Source: Alnus glutinosa (taxonomy: Eukaryota > Streptophyta > Magnoliopsida > Fagales > Betulaceae). From it: a stretch of 64,000 nucleotides of DNA. The position numbers and the translations under genes were made by a program. The notes beneath the pieces were generated by a model. That model did no database searches. It was not told where the DNA came from and saw nothing but the letters and a program-made list of their open reading frames with translations. The stretch lies in contig NC_084895.1 in NCBI RefSeq assembly GCF_958979055.1, positions 20,258,501-20,322,500 on the forward strand, written 5' to 3'. This document shows, piece by piece, positions 45,509 to 56,309 of the stretch. The stretch's first letter is position 1; each line of letters begins with the position of its first letter.

Positions 45509-48500
45509 CTCCCCCGCAATCGAAACGGACTGGCACAGACAGTGAGATTGGAGCATAGAGAAGTGAATCTAGACGAAACAAGGGGCTTGGTCAAGATGTC
45601 AGCAAGCTGGTCTTTGCTAGACAGAAATTTAACAGTGAGAGTTTGGAGAGCCACACGTTCCCGAACAAAATGATAGTCAATTTCAATGTGTTTTGTGCGA
45701 GCATGAAGAACAGGATTGGAAGACAAATAGGTAGCACCGATGTTGTCACAAAACAGTATGGGTGGAGAAGAAAGGTAAACTCCAAGTTCATGAAGAAGAT
45801 ATTGAATCCATTGGAGTTCGGCAGAGGCATTGGCAAGTGCTTTGTATTCAGCCTCTGTACTGGAGCGGGAAACAGTAGGTTGTTTTTTTGAAGTCCAAGA
45901 GAGAAGATTCGGACCAAGAAATGTGCAATAGCCAGAGGTGGATTTGCGGTCATCAGGGCAGCCCGCCCAATCTGCATCTGAGAAGGCAGCAAGGCAAAAG
46001 GAGGGGCAGGGCCGAATGAGGAGACCATGTGAAATAGAGAATTTTAAGTAGCGTAGGATACGCTTGACGGCTGTCCAGTGAGTATCACGAGGGGCATGCA
46101 TGAACTGAGCACACTTGTTGACGGAGAAGGCAATATCAGGACGGGTAAGAGCAAGGTACTGCAATGCTCCAACTGTGCTTCGGTAGAGAGTGGGATCAGT
46201 GAGGGAGACCCCATCAAACTTGCTGAGAGAGGAGGAAGCTGACATAGGGGTGGTGACCGGTTTGGCGGTGGCCATGTTAGTGCGTTGAAGAAGGTCGAGA
46301 ATGTACCGTTGTTGAGAAAGATGTAAACCAGCGGGAGTGCGGGAGACCTCAACACCCAGAAAGTATGTTAAGTCACCAAGATCCTTGATAGGAAAGTCAG
46401 CTGAGAGCAGTTTGATTAAGTGGTTGACAGCATGCAGTGAAGAACCTGTTAAGAGGATATCATCCACATACACTAAGACCAGCAAGTGGACTTTGTCTGA
46501 TTTGAGAAGAAATAGAGAGCTGTCGGCAAGAGAGGCAGTGAAGCCAAGTTCAAGAAGCTTACTTCGCAACCTGGAGAACCAAGCTCGGGGAGCTTGTTTG
46601 AGACCGTAAATGGCCTTCTTTAAGAGACAAACAGCATGGGGATGTTGAGGATGAACAAATCCCGGTGGTTGAGCCATGTGTACAGTTTCAGAAAGAAATC
46701 CATGTAAGAAGGCATTACTTATATCAATTTGTTTGATGGGCCAACCATATGAAATGGCAAGAGATAGGACAGCACGAATTGTGATTGGTTTGATAACCGG
46801 ACTGTATGTTTCTTGGAAATCCAAGCCAGGTTGCTGATGAAAACCTTTGGCAACAAGACGTGCCTTATATCTCTCAATGGTGCCATCCGCTTTACGTTTG
46901 ATACGAAACACCCACTTGCAGCCAATGATATTCATTGAAGGATGAGGAGGAACTAAGGTCCAGGTGCCATTTTGTATGAGAGCATGAAATTCATCTGCCA
47001 TAGCAGCTCGCCAAGGCTCAGATTTAGCAGCTTCAGAGAAACATGTGGGTTCATGGTCAGGAGAACTCAAGGAGGCAGTGAGGGCACGAGGGAGAGGATA
47101 TCTGACCGTGCCATCAGTAGGGATTTTTGGTTTGTGAATATTTAGCCTAGAGCGAGTATTCATAGGGTGAGTGCGAAGGGGAGCTGTAGGAGGAAGAATA
47201 GGAGCTGGACTAGGATCCGGTGAGGTGAGAGGGCCAACAGGAGCAGGGGAAGATGGAGGAGGTGCAGAAGGTGGCAGGGAAGTAGACACAAGGGGATAGG
47301 ACAAGGATGGATTGACACGAAGATTGGAAGGTAGCCAGCTAGAGGAAGGGGAAAAGGCAGAAGGGGGTGGTGGCAAGTTGGGTTGGAAGGGAAAGGAAGT
47401 CTCGTTGAAGATAACATGTCGTGCAATATAAAGACGACTAGTGGAAATATCAAGACACTTATAACCAGTGTGAGGCTTGCTGTAGCCGAGAAAAACACAT
47501 GATTTAGAGCGAAAAGAAAATTTATGGGAGTTATAAGGTCGAAGATAAGGCCAACACTCACATCCAAAGGTTTTGAGAAAGCTATAATCAGGAGGCTTAA
47601 GGAACAGAAGCTCAAAAGGAGTTGTGGGACGAGTGGCAGTGAGAGGGAGTCTGTTTATAAGATAACACGCAGTGTCAAATGCATGATCCCAGTATTGAAA
47701 AGGAACATGGGAGTGAGAGAGGAGAGTAAGCCCGGTATCAACAATATGCCTAAGTCTCCTTTCAACACTCCCATTTTGGTGATGAGTGTGAGGACAAGTG
47801 AGACGATGAGTGATGCCAGAGGAAGAAAGTAATGGTTTTAAGGAGGAGAATTCACCACCACCATCCGTTTGCAGAGCTTTGATGGTGCGGGAGAAATAGT
47901 TTTCAACAAGAAGTTTAAATTGATGGAAAGTGCGAGAGACATCCGATTTGCAAGTTAAGGGAAACATCCACATATATTTACTATAATCATCAACAATGCA
48001 AAGAAAGTATCTTTTATTATTAGATGATAAGGTGGGGGCAGGACCCCATACATCAAGAAACAAAAGATCCAAGGGATGTCTTGAAGTAGAGGGGGTGGAA
48101 CCAAAATGCAGGCGATGAAGTTTTCCTTGTTGACAAGCTGAACAGATGTGCTGGAACTTGGATGACAAAAGAGGAAGCTTGTGTCTTGACAAAATGTGAC
48201 GCACCACAGGAGGAGCAGGGTGACCAAGGCGATGATGCCATTGATCAAGAGAGACACGTTCACCCACAAAAGCGAAAGGAGAGCCAGGATGGATGGAAGA
48301 AGTGTGGGAGGGCCAAGGGTAGAGACCCTCCTTACTCGGGCCGTGGAGGAGGAGCTGCCTCGTGCGAAGATCCTTAACACAGAAAAAGGAAGGGTGGAAT
48401 TCAATAAAGACTTGGTTATCACGAGTAAACTTGTTGACAGATATGAGATTTTTTTGAATTTGAGGTACATGAAGAAGATTATGCAAAGAAAAGTGTTGAT

Positions 48501-49662
48501 TAGGAGTAGGTAAAAGACCAGAACCAGAGTGAAGGATATTCAGACCTTGACCGTTGCCCACACGAATTTGATCGGTGCCACGATACTCATCAGCACACAA
48601 ATTCAAATTGGAGAAGTCATTGGTGAGGTGATGTGTAGAGGCCGAGTCAGTGTACCAAGTTGAATCAGGTGACACTTGTTGAGTGGTAAGATAGGCAGTG
48701 GGAGGTGAAGAGTGACCTTGGTAGGCATGATCAAAGCGATGGTAGCATTTGGCTGCAGTGTGACCAATCTTGAAGCAGAGTTGACATACTGGACGAGTGG
48801 AAGTGGAGAAAGGAGAGGGCTGGTTGGAGGGAGAGGAGTAGCCACGGCCAGTGTTGGGGAAGCCACGACCACGTCCACGACCTCTAGAACCGCGACCAGC
48901 AATGTGAGAGAAAGGGCGCTGTGTTTTGGAGACAGAGCTGTTCCGTTGAGCAACATTAGCACTGGAGAGTGATAAATCACCTGCAGAATGAGAGTGCTCA
49001 AGCCTTTGTTCATGAGTTAAAAGATAACCAAATAATTCATCAAGGGTGATGGGATCAATCCGTGTGGTGATGGATGTGATGAGAGGATCATAATCGGATC
49101 CTAAGCCTGCTAGGAGGTAAGATATTAATTCTGAATCTTTCAGAGGTTGATCTATGGCAGCAAGAGTATGAGCAAGAGTTTGAACTCTTTGGAAGTAATC
49201 AGCAATGGAGGATGCGCCTTTCTTGAGAGTGGCAAGCTGGTACCGACATTGCATAACACGAGCCTTGGATTGAGAGGAGAAAATTTTTTCCAATGCCGAC
49301 CAGACCTTACGAGAGGTGTTGAGATTAACTACATGTGTGAGTGTAGTTTCTGACATGGTGGAGAGAATAGCGCTAAGAATTAGTTTATCTTGAAGAACCC
49401 AAGCTGTGTAGGCTGGGTTTTGAGTGGCAGCAGAGTTAGTACTGCTGGAAGATGAAAGGAACTGAGGAGGGCATGGAATGGTACCAGTAACATAACCAAG
49501 GAGTTCCTGGCCTTCTAAGTAGGGAACCATGAGGGTACGCCATAAAAGATAGTTGTCACGGGTAAGTTTGAGAGTGATTTGATGATTACAGGAGAGAAGA
49601 GAATGAGAAGGGGAGGGCGAGGTGGGTGATGGAGATTGAAGGGAGGAAGTTTCAGTAGACAT
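45490..49662 (-). CDS. Copia gag-pol polyprotein, 1390 residues
   Basis: Domain order as in Copia: gag, zinc knuckle CQLCFKIGHTAAKC (about residue 292), protease with DSAST (DSA in place of the commoner DTG/DSG), pre-integrase HHRLGHPAPPV...CSACQQGK, integrase with LDVWGPAP and QTDGGGEFSSL, reverse transcriptase with [26 protein letters not shown] and YVDD (about 1065-1068), RNase H with [14 protein letters not shown] and STEAEYKA. The frame reaches only about 19 bases into the 3' LTR. Clearly homologous along its full length with the polyprotein at 20846-25372, but many residues differ, so it is another family of the same lineage. Confidence 0.95.
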   Translation of the reverse strand: MSTETSSLQSPSPTSPSPSHSLLSCNHQITLKLTRDNYLLWRTLMVPYLEGQELLGYVTGTIPCPPQFLSSSSSTNSAATQNPAYTAWVLQDKLILSAILSTMSETTLTHVVNLNTSRKVWSALEKIFSSQSKARVMQCRYQLATLKKGASSIADYFQRVQTLAHTLAAIDQPLKDSELISYLLAGLGSDYDPLITSITTRIDPITLDELFGYLLTHEQRLEHSHSAGDLSLSSANVAQRNSSVSKTQRPFSHIAGRGSRGRGRGRGFPNTGRGYSSPSNQPSPFSTSTRPVCQLCFKIGHTAAKCYHRFDHAYQGHSSPPTAYLTTQQVSPDSTWYTDSASTHHLTNDFSNLNLCADEYRGTDQIRVGNGQGLNILHSGSGLLPTPNQHFSLHNLLHVPQIQKNLISVNKFTRDNQVFIEFHPSFFCVKDLRTRQLLLHGPSKEGLYPWPSHTSSIHPGSPFAFVGERVSLDQWHHRLGHPAPPVVRHILSRHKLPLLSSKFQHICSACQQGKLHRLHFGSTPSTSRHPLDLLFLDVWGPAPTLSSNNKRYFLCIVDDYSKYMWMFPLTCKSDVSRTFHQFKLLVENYFSRTIKALQTDGGGEFSSLKPLLSSSGITHRLTCPHTHHQNGSVERRLRHIVDTGLTLLSHSHVPFQYWDHAFDTACYLINRLPLTATRPTTPFELLFLKPPDYSFLKTFGCECWPYLRPYNSHKFSFRSKSCVFLGYSKPHTGYKCLDISTSRLYIARHVIFNETSFPFQPNLPPPPSAFSPSSSWLPSNLRVNPSLSYPLVSTSLPPSAPPPSSPAPVGPLTSPDPSPAPILPPTAPLRTHPMNTRSRLNIHKPKIPTDGTVRYPLPRALTASLSSPDHEPTCFSEAAKSEPWRAAMADEFHALIQNGTWTLVPPHPSMNIIGCKWVFRIKRKADGTIERYKARLVAKGFHQQPGLDFQETYSPVIKPITIRAVLSLAISYGWPIKQIDISNAFLHGFLSETVHMAQPPGFVHPQHPHAVCLLKKAIYGLKQAPRAWFSRLRSKLLELGFTASLADSSLFLLKSDKVHLLVLVYVDDILLTGSSLHAVNHLIKLLSADFPIKDLGDLTYFLGVEVSRTPAGLHLSQQRYILDLLQRTNMATAKPVTTPMSASSSLSKFDGVSLTDPTLYRSTVGALQYLALTRPDIAFSVNKCAQFMHAPRDTHWTAVKRILRYLKFSISHGLLIRPCPSFCLAAFSDADWAGCPDDRKSTSGYCTFLGPNLLSWTSKKQPTVSRSSTEAEYKALANASAELQWIQYLLHELGVYLSSPPILFCDNIGATYLSSNPVLHARTKHIEIDYHFVRERVALQTLTVKFLSSKDQLADILTKPLVSSRFTSLCSNLTVCASPFRLRGSIRTTK

Positions 49663-49699
49663 GATAAAAAAAGACGTTAGTCTAGTAGCTCTGATACCA

Positions 49700-50092
49700 T
49701 ATTAAAAATTGAAGACAATGGTGATTGGTTGAAATTGTCTTGATGAGCTTTTACATGAGTCCACTATTTATAGTGGTTAAAATACAAAGCAACAGAATAA
49801 AATAAATACATGACAACAATTGGGACACGTTAGAAACAAGGCTGCAACACGTCAATGCAGAGGAGCAGGACACGTTAGCTTCAGCAGGGAATGGCATGCA
49901 GATTTGTGGAGCAGGACACGTTTAGCTTCAGCAGGGAATGGCATGCAGATTTGTGAAGAGGTGGAGCAGGACACGTTATAGAGAATTGGACTTCCAGTGA
50001 TGGCTTCAAGAAATGTGCATACTGCATTTTGCAGAAATTCTGCAGACCCGTGGAGTGTAACGGCTACTAGCCGTTACTTGGTAGTTCTAATA
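49700..50092 (-). repeat. 5' LTR of the minus-strand Copia
   Basis: 393 bp, no visible difference from the 3' LTR. The gag-pol start is 38 bases downstream on the minus strand. Confidence 0.95.
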
Positions 50093-50141
50093 TAGTTAAC
50101 GGAACTTGAAGCTCAAGTTGCTCAAGTCTATTAATTGACCA

Positions 50142-51037
50142 AAAAAACACACTCTCTCTCTCTCTGAAAAACTCCCGCACAGAGAGCTCTCCGTTGCTGT
50201 AGTTTCTCCGGGGAGGGAGGCCACCGGCTGTTTTGTTCCTCTCAGTCTTAGGACTGTAGAGTTTTTGTTCCCCCCGGTTGTACCGGTGGTGGTTGTTATG
50301 CCCCTAGCTCTTTTGGCTATGGTGGCTTTGTTAGTTCTTGTTGTTTTTTTCTTGTTTTCTTTCTGTTTCTGGGCAGGATGACCTTTCTTAAGCGGTCGAT
50401 GGTGGAGTGAGGCTGGTGGTGTCGTCAATGGCGTGTTTTCTGGCCGGACTTTCCTGGTTTTTCTCTTATTTTCGAAGCCAAATCTACGCATGCTCGTTGA
50501 CTCCTGGTGGACACGCGCTACCCAGCCGAGGTCTCTGCCGTGTTCCGCCCTGGGTGCTGGAAGCCGCGGTCGTGCAGGTCCTCGGAGCTCGGCGCGTGGC
50601 CCTCACGCGCTAGGACGTCTCTGCTTATTATCCGCGTGTGCAGGCAACGCTCCGCACTTTCTGGCCGTGCTTGGCGGCGTCTAGGGTCTCCGGCGTCGGA
50701 TCTTCGGCCGGGTGCGTCCGGATGCGGCGCGTGTCCCACACGCGCCGTCACTCCGGCGACTCAGCCCCCTCTTCCATTGTCGGCGACTTATTTAGGGTTT
50801 TCTGCCTTTGTGTTGTATTTTCCCTTGTTTCTATGTACAGTTTGCCTTTGTGTGGCTCAAGTTTTACTAGAATTTTTTTAGTTAGGGGATTTATTGTAAT
50901 TCTAGTGAAATTTGTGATTCTACTAGGCAGCTGTTTTTAAGCCAAATCCTTCTGGTTTAGAGTGTGAGGGGTCTGTCCCTCATGTCTCACCATGTATGCC
51001 CTTTGGGCTTTGATCTATGAGTAGCACATGCTATTCC

Positions 51038-51078
<41 letters not shown>
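50142..51078 (+). mobile_element. Retroposed element with poly(A) and long target duplication, no recognised ORF
   Basis: The segment is flanked by the direct repeat AAGTCTATTAATTGACCA (50124-50141 and 51079-51096) and ends in a run of about 40 A (51040-51080). That is the signature of LINE-machinery insertion. The start is C/T-rich (CACACTCTCTCTC), followed by GC-rich sequence, ending in GCACATGCTATTCCGTT before the A run. No reverse transcriptase. It may be an internally deleted LINE, a long SINE-like retroposon or a processed transcript of a non-coding gene. The long intact A run suggests youth. Confidence 0.75.
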
Positions 51079-51084
<6 letters not shown>

Positions 51085-51096
51085 ATTAATTGACCA

Positions 51097-53640
51097 GCAA
51101 CCTATCTGTAATAATCGCACCTTCCGTTCTTTCTGTGTTCTAATTCCTCGCAACTCTTCTTTCTGTTCCTTTCTTTTGCGTCCGACTGAGACCCAGTGAG
51201 AGGCCCGATCCTTCCTCTCTTCTTTCTTCTTCTTCCCTCTTTTTTTTTTTTTTTTTACTTTCTCTTTTTTTTTTTTTTTTACACTCTTTCTCTTCCCTTT
51301 TCCATCCGAGTCTCTGAGTAAGAGATGATCGTGGGGAGAAGGGAGAGCTAGAAAGTGAGGGAGATCGGGAGAGGCAGAGATGAAGCCAGAGGGTGAAAGA
51401 TCAAGACCAGAGAGGAGATCGGAGAGAGGGAAACAGAGAGTGATCGAGAGGGATAGAACCCGGGTGAGACCCGACGAACCCAGACCCACGTCCGTGGGTC
51501 AGCACCGATGGCCGACCGGAAGCCCGATTTCCGGTGGGTCGACGGCGGGCTGATGGCGAGTCGTCGTCCAACAGTTGAGGGGCGATTTTCCGGTGAGAGC
51601 AGAGGCGATTTTCTGCCGTTTCAGTGAGGTTTTCCGGCCGGTCAAGGCTAGGCTTTCCAATGCGTGATTCCGGAGAGCTGAGGCGCGATTCCGGTGGGGA
51701 ATTTCTGTTAAAGTATTTTCAAAATTAATATGTATATAAATATTTATTTTGTGTCTTGGGAATGATTTAAAAGGAAGGTATTTAAAAGCATTAAATGAAG
51801 ATAGTCCCACATGGGAAAAAGAGAAACTGAAGTTGGCATTTAAAAGGCCCAACACACTTTAAGCATTTAAAGTAATGCTTAGGTGTATACTCTTATGTGT
51901 ATACTATAGTACGGTGCGAAGCACCGGACGCACACGCGCGCGCGCGCGCGTGGCAGTGGGCTGTAGGGCGCTAGTGGCGCTTTGATGGCGCACTTGGCAC
52001 TTGGCACTTGGCACGAAGCATCGGAGCTCGGAGCGATCTAATCATGACCTTTCAATTTTGGATGGTCATGATCAATTGATCTAGTGGTTTAATCTAAACC
52101 ATAGGATGCTTCTTAGGTAGATCCAATGGTCGGATTTACTGGACAATCAAATAAATAAACTGTGAGGTCAAATCACATTTGATCTAATGGTTGAGATTAA
52201 TTAATAACAATCTAATGGTTATTATTAATCAATCATAGACAGTTATTTGATCTGATGGTCAGATTTAAGTGTCTGTTGGAACAGCAGTTTATGACTGTTA
52301 TGGATGCAGTTATGGACGGTTAGATTAGCAGTTATTTAAATATTATACAGAAGTAACTGCTGTCCAGTTATCAGAAATATACAGAAATAACTGCTGTACA
52401 GTGTTTAATAAAAGAAATAATAAAATTTCTTTTATCTTAAAAATGCTTTTTCTGATACCTTCTGTATTTTAAAATTAAATAGAGTCTCTGTCTGTCTCTT
52501 GATATAATAGAAAAATCTGAGAGTGTTCGGGTTTAATTTTTCGTTAGTGCAAAACGAGATTAAACAAACAGAGGTTTCTGGGCTCCATTGTATCCTGGAG
52601 AAATATTTGCTGTAACCTTTTTGCATACCTTTCTGGTGGGGGCAAATAATTTCTTAAGGAAAGCGACGTTGTAACGCGCCTTAGGAGCATTTCATTTTTC
52701 TGCTTTCGATTATATTTTCTAACAATTTCTAGTAGTTTTCTGAGTAAATCTTAAAGGTAATTTCTTGAGATTCTATTGTGAATTATATATTGATTTAAAT
52801 TGATCAATGGGTACTATGTAGGTTCAACCGATTGGGTTTCTTGTTGAGTTTATTGATGATTTTGAGCTGTATTGGTCACGGCCGTGTGTTTGTGTGCTCT
52901 GTTGTGGGATTGTGGTGTTGGCCGTGTTCCTGCTCGTTGGGTATGTGTATTCCGGCCAGTGGGTGTTTTGTGTGTGGTGTCTACCCAAACATCCCCTGTC
53001 CCGATTGTAGATTGCTTGTAGTATATTACGGTTGAGCTGAGTTTTTGGGTGTTGATTTTCCGGATATGGTCTCACTGCTAGGTGAGGGTGGTTTGTAATA
53101 ATTGGGTTGATTATTGACTGTATTTGGAGTAGTAGTCGGTTGAGAGTGGAAAGGTTGAGTTTTTGAATGTTTGGCCATGTTCCTGTTTTGGGTTGCAAAT
53201 TATAGGGGTAATTCACGGCTAAGTTGGGTATTTTCTGGTTGTTCGCGAGGGATCCGGTTATGGGATATTTGGTGTAAGGATTTGGTTGTTGATTTGGGCC
53301 TTTGGTATTGAGTTGTGCTTCGGTTATTGGTGGTAGATTCATTGTGTTTGGCCGTGTCTGGGTTTTGGGAGTTATGTAATAATTTAAAGAGTGTTAAAAT
53401 GTTGTGCTTAATCAAATCTAAAGGATTTCTGAGGTTGGCGTGATCCCCGGTTTGGCCATGTATTTCCTGTGTTGATTGGCCTACGTTCTAGAATTGAGTA
53501 TGGGTTTTGAAAGAAATACTACAAAGGGGTTTTTAAATGAGATTATATTAATTACGCAGTATTAATGACTAAACTAAGAACATGTTAAATATGTTAAGTT
53601 TACTTTGACACTATGAATAAGGATAATAATAGTATTATTC
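51097..53640. other. Non-coding part of the old host element
   Basis: Begins with sequence that continues the left flank of the retroposon, then C/T- and G/A-rich tracts (51230-51430), LTR-like sequence (51720-52700) and unremarkable sequence. Open frames are on both strands and show no domains. (CG)n run at about 51934-51951. Confidence 0.35.
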
Positions 53641-53689
53641 TATGTACGTGTATCTAATTGTTGCAGATGATGAACTGAGAGACGGTAAA

Positions 53690-54085
53690 AAAGACTGTTG
53701 TGAGTATTTCTTACTCACTGGAGATGATACGTACGTGATGGTGGTCTTTAATAGTGTTATGATTTCTGTTTCATTTAATGGTATACAAGTTGTTTGTAAC
53801 ATGCTTTGTTTGGAGCTTTGAATACCTCACTGTTGTGAGTATTACTTACTCATTGGGGATGATACGTGTTGGTGGTCTTTGATGACGTTATGGGGAAATG
53901 CTAAAGATGAGTCTTTCATCCCCCCCTTGTCACCCCCTTTTCCTTAAAAAAATTGATTTTTATTATAAATGAGTGACAAGGGGGGATGAGGGGTGCATAT
54001 GTAGAAAGACTCGACGTTATGACATCTGTTTTATTTAATTGTATGCGAGTTGTGTGTAACATGTTTTGTTTGGAACTATGCCTAT
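53690..54085 (+). repeat. Imperfect tandem duplication, second copy split by a MITE
   Basis: ACTGTTGTGAGTATTTCTTA ... GTTTGGAGCTTTG (53693-53820) recurs as ACTGTTGTGAGTATTACTTA ... GTTTGGAACTATG (from 53831 to about 54079), with the MITE at 53893-54012 inside the second copy. Confidence 0.8.
53893..54012. mobile_element. 120-bp MITE with perfect 9-bp target duplication
   Basis: Flanked by GACGTTATG at 53884-53892 and 54013-54021. Inverted inner words CATCCCCCC...TTGTCAC / GTGACAAGGGGGGATG and outer GAGTCTTT / AAAGACTC. The first tandem copy in the same host repeat shows the empty site. A relative lies at 58267-58440. Confidence 0.85.
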
Positions 54086-54159
54086 TTTATTAAGAATATT
54101 ATTGACATGATTAATGATTATACTAATAAACTGTCATTGCATATTTTACTGTGAGAACA

Positions 54160-54440
54160 TATGACCTATTAACAAAAAAAGACCGAAGGATAACGACTCG
54201 AGGCAAAGACCAAGGGGTATATTCTTGAGGCGAAGACTGTTGGTGAAAGTCCCAATGCATCAATCAATCGTATAGAGTAAGGGTTAATGTCCCGAGGCAA
54301 AGACCAAGGGAAATAGTCCTGAGGTAGTACTGATTCAGACCATAGGTTTTAATAAGACCTAAGATGGTGGTAGTCCACAGGAACTGATCAGTAATTCAGT
54401 AATAATAATAAGACCGAGGCTTAGACCCTATGGCATTAAT
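54160..54440 (+). repeat. Degenerate short repeats with CGAGGCAAAGACCA words
   Basis: Variants of CCGAGGCAAAGACCAAGGG and AGACC(T/G)A-type words at irregular spacing. Seen directly; the purpose is unknown. Confidence 0.5.
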
Positions 54441-54985
54441 CAGTAATAAGTCCAACGGTTTAAATTCCGAGGTATAAATGAATATTGAAATTGTGCATAC
54501 ATATAACTGTCATCATATGATTGTATAGTGTACTTTTAAATGATTCAGTATTTCATTATGTTGTTAAGGACCGTTGACTCACTTGATCACAGTATGAGAT
54601 TATGGTTATTACTACAATCATAGGCAAGCTTTTTCAGGATAGATTAAAAGACGGAACTACTGGGAATATTATGATAATATTATTACAATATAGCTTAAGA
54701 CTTTTATGATGATATGTAATATTTGTTATGTTGGAGAAAACAATAGTTTAGTATTATTAAGTGCCGCTTGTGGCACATACATTATTGCTTTGTATATTTA
54801 ATATATCGGATCACGTGGTTTATATTTTATATAATAAAATAATTCCGTCAGCTCTGATGTGTTATTGTTAAAGAAAAATAATATTCCACTACCAATTTAT
54901 AACTTTGATGATGTTGTAATGTCACGTGAAAATCAAAATTTTCACTTACGTTTTTTTGTAGAAGGCGGCGTTACAATACTCACAA

Positions 54986-56240
54986 AAGTCACACTTTTGA
55001 ATTAAAACAAGTGACTCACTTATCTGTTTTTCTCCCAGAACTTTTGGAGAGTTATTCTTCTTGATCTCCTTAACTGGAACTTCGGTTGGCTTCAATTGTT
55101 TAAGGTTGATGGTTAACAATAACCAAAACTCTTAAGAGAGATTTAACATTAATAGTCTAGGTCTAAAACCCTTCTTAGTACACTAAATTCTAGAGTAGAA
55201 TTCTTAATAAATTTGTACCTAGAAGTTTCTTTAAATAGACCGCTGAAGAAAACTTAGTTCGAGTTGGAATAGGATTTTAGAAAAATTTGCCCAGATTTTC
55301 AGTTCTATATTGCGGAGCGATTTTGACATAGTAAACATTTGAATTAGGGAAAACGTATTTTAGAGATATTTGTTCCTTTTGTGTTAGCTTTCCAGCACTG
55401 CTGATTGCAACGCAATTCGTTAGTACTTTAGCCGAAAGTTATGATTAAAATACGGAGACGTACTTAATTTGAAATTGATAAATTTGATTTTAACTCGACT
55501 TAATGAAATTTCAATTTGCTCTTTTTCTTGATTGATTAGGCTTAACCACATCTTCTAGGTATTTCAATTTGAGCTGGATTCAGTCTTGGATAAAATTATT
55601 CACCAACTTAACCAGTAGACTAAAACTTACAACCAAATATGTTTTGACGCCGAATTAATTGCCAATACTAAAAACCTAACAAGCACTGTAAAGTTGTTTG
55701 ATAACACAAAATCCTCTTATATTTTCATTGGTAATGCCTATACTACGTATAACCTCAGTTGTACCTATATATGTACATTATATTTCATGTCCCATACCAT
55801 GAAATGAACACATACATCTAAAGCAATAAAACAATTATAAAGAACATATAAATCTTATGCAATGCAGTTTCTTATTCTTGTTTTTCTCTCTTAAAGGACT
55901 TGCTCCCAACGACTTCTTATAGGATTTACTCCCGTCGCTTACGGCTTAGAAGGGATTTGCTCCTCAGAAGCTTGCTCCCTGCGTTTATTTCAAAAATTCG
56001 AATAGATAATAATTTATAAATTTAATTATTTAATTAATAGTCCAATATATAACACAAGAATAATAATATTAAGATATGTCCTAGGATACAGTGCTATATA
56101 ATAACATTGCATAGAATTCTAATTGCTGAAGTACAGTCTCCATGGATGCTAAAACAATGTGATAGACTTGCAAATGATCAAAATAATTGTTAAAAGCTAT
56201 CAGGTCTAGGGCATATGACAAGCTAAAAGGGATTACAAAG
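54986..56240. other. Intergenic, no gene seen; downstream of DUF247 copy D
   Basis: A/T-rich with no recognisable domain. From about 56010 the sequence resembles the 3' flank of the other DUF247 copies (TTTAATTAATAGTC, ATAATATTAAGATAT, GCATAGAATTCTAATTG), so the duplicated unit reaches here. Confidence 0.5.
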
Positions 56241-56309
56241 TTCAGATATAATCCATTAACAGAGCTAAAAGCAAAGCACTCCAACAAACAGCACTAAATC
56301 TCGGATATT

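Larger units (their letters stand above)
45116..50092 (-). mobile_element. Whole Copia LTR retrotransposon, minus strand, very young
   Basis: Two 393-bp LTRs (45116-45508, 49700-50092) that look identical by eye, target duplication TAGTT at 45111-45115 and 50093-50097, primer site (inverted GCTCTGATACCA) at about 49688-49699, polypurine tract beside the left LTR (inverted CTCCCCCGC, 45509-45517), and one uninterrupted gag-pol frame. On its own strand the LTR runs TATTAGAAC...TTTTTAATA, again TA...TA. It looks whole and recently inserted. Related to, but distinct from, the element at 20419. Confidence 0.95.
43745..54985. mobile_element. Old non-coding host element for several nested insertions
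   Basis: The left part (43745-44170, 45007-45115) starts with ATAACGCCTCAGATTTTAAG; the right part (51097-54985) ends with GAAGGCGGCGTTACAA. After removing the insertions at 44171-45006, 45116-50092 and 50142-51078, the flanks read continuously. The right part has LTR-like features (AGTCCCACATGGGAAA at about 51809, GGTGGGGGCAAATAATTTC at about 52636) and repeated CGAGGCAAAGACCA words (about 54199-54310), but no coding domain. A large non-coding LTR-type element is a guess; the outer ends are not proven. Confidence 0.3.

Noticed and set aside
47160-49013. Other long frames on both strands across 45413-49353
   Set aside because: They overlap the Copia gag-pol frame and have no domains of their own; they are shadows of biased codon use.
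50407-50940. Frames in the retroposon at 50407-50940
   Set aside because: Three overlapping frames of similar length on the plus strand and others on the minus strand, none with a recognisable domain; typical of GC-rich non-coding DNA.
51031-51489. Minus-strand frame with a Lys-rich stretch (51031-51489)
   Set aside because: The Lys run is poly-T/poly-A translation, part of it in the retroposon tail; no domain.
52824-53415. Minus-strand frame 52824-53342 (Asn, Pro, Thr-rich)
   Set aside because: No family recognised, low complexity, overlapping frames on both strands; not supported as a gene.
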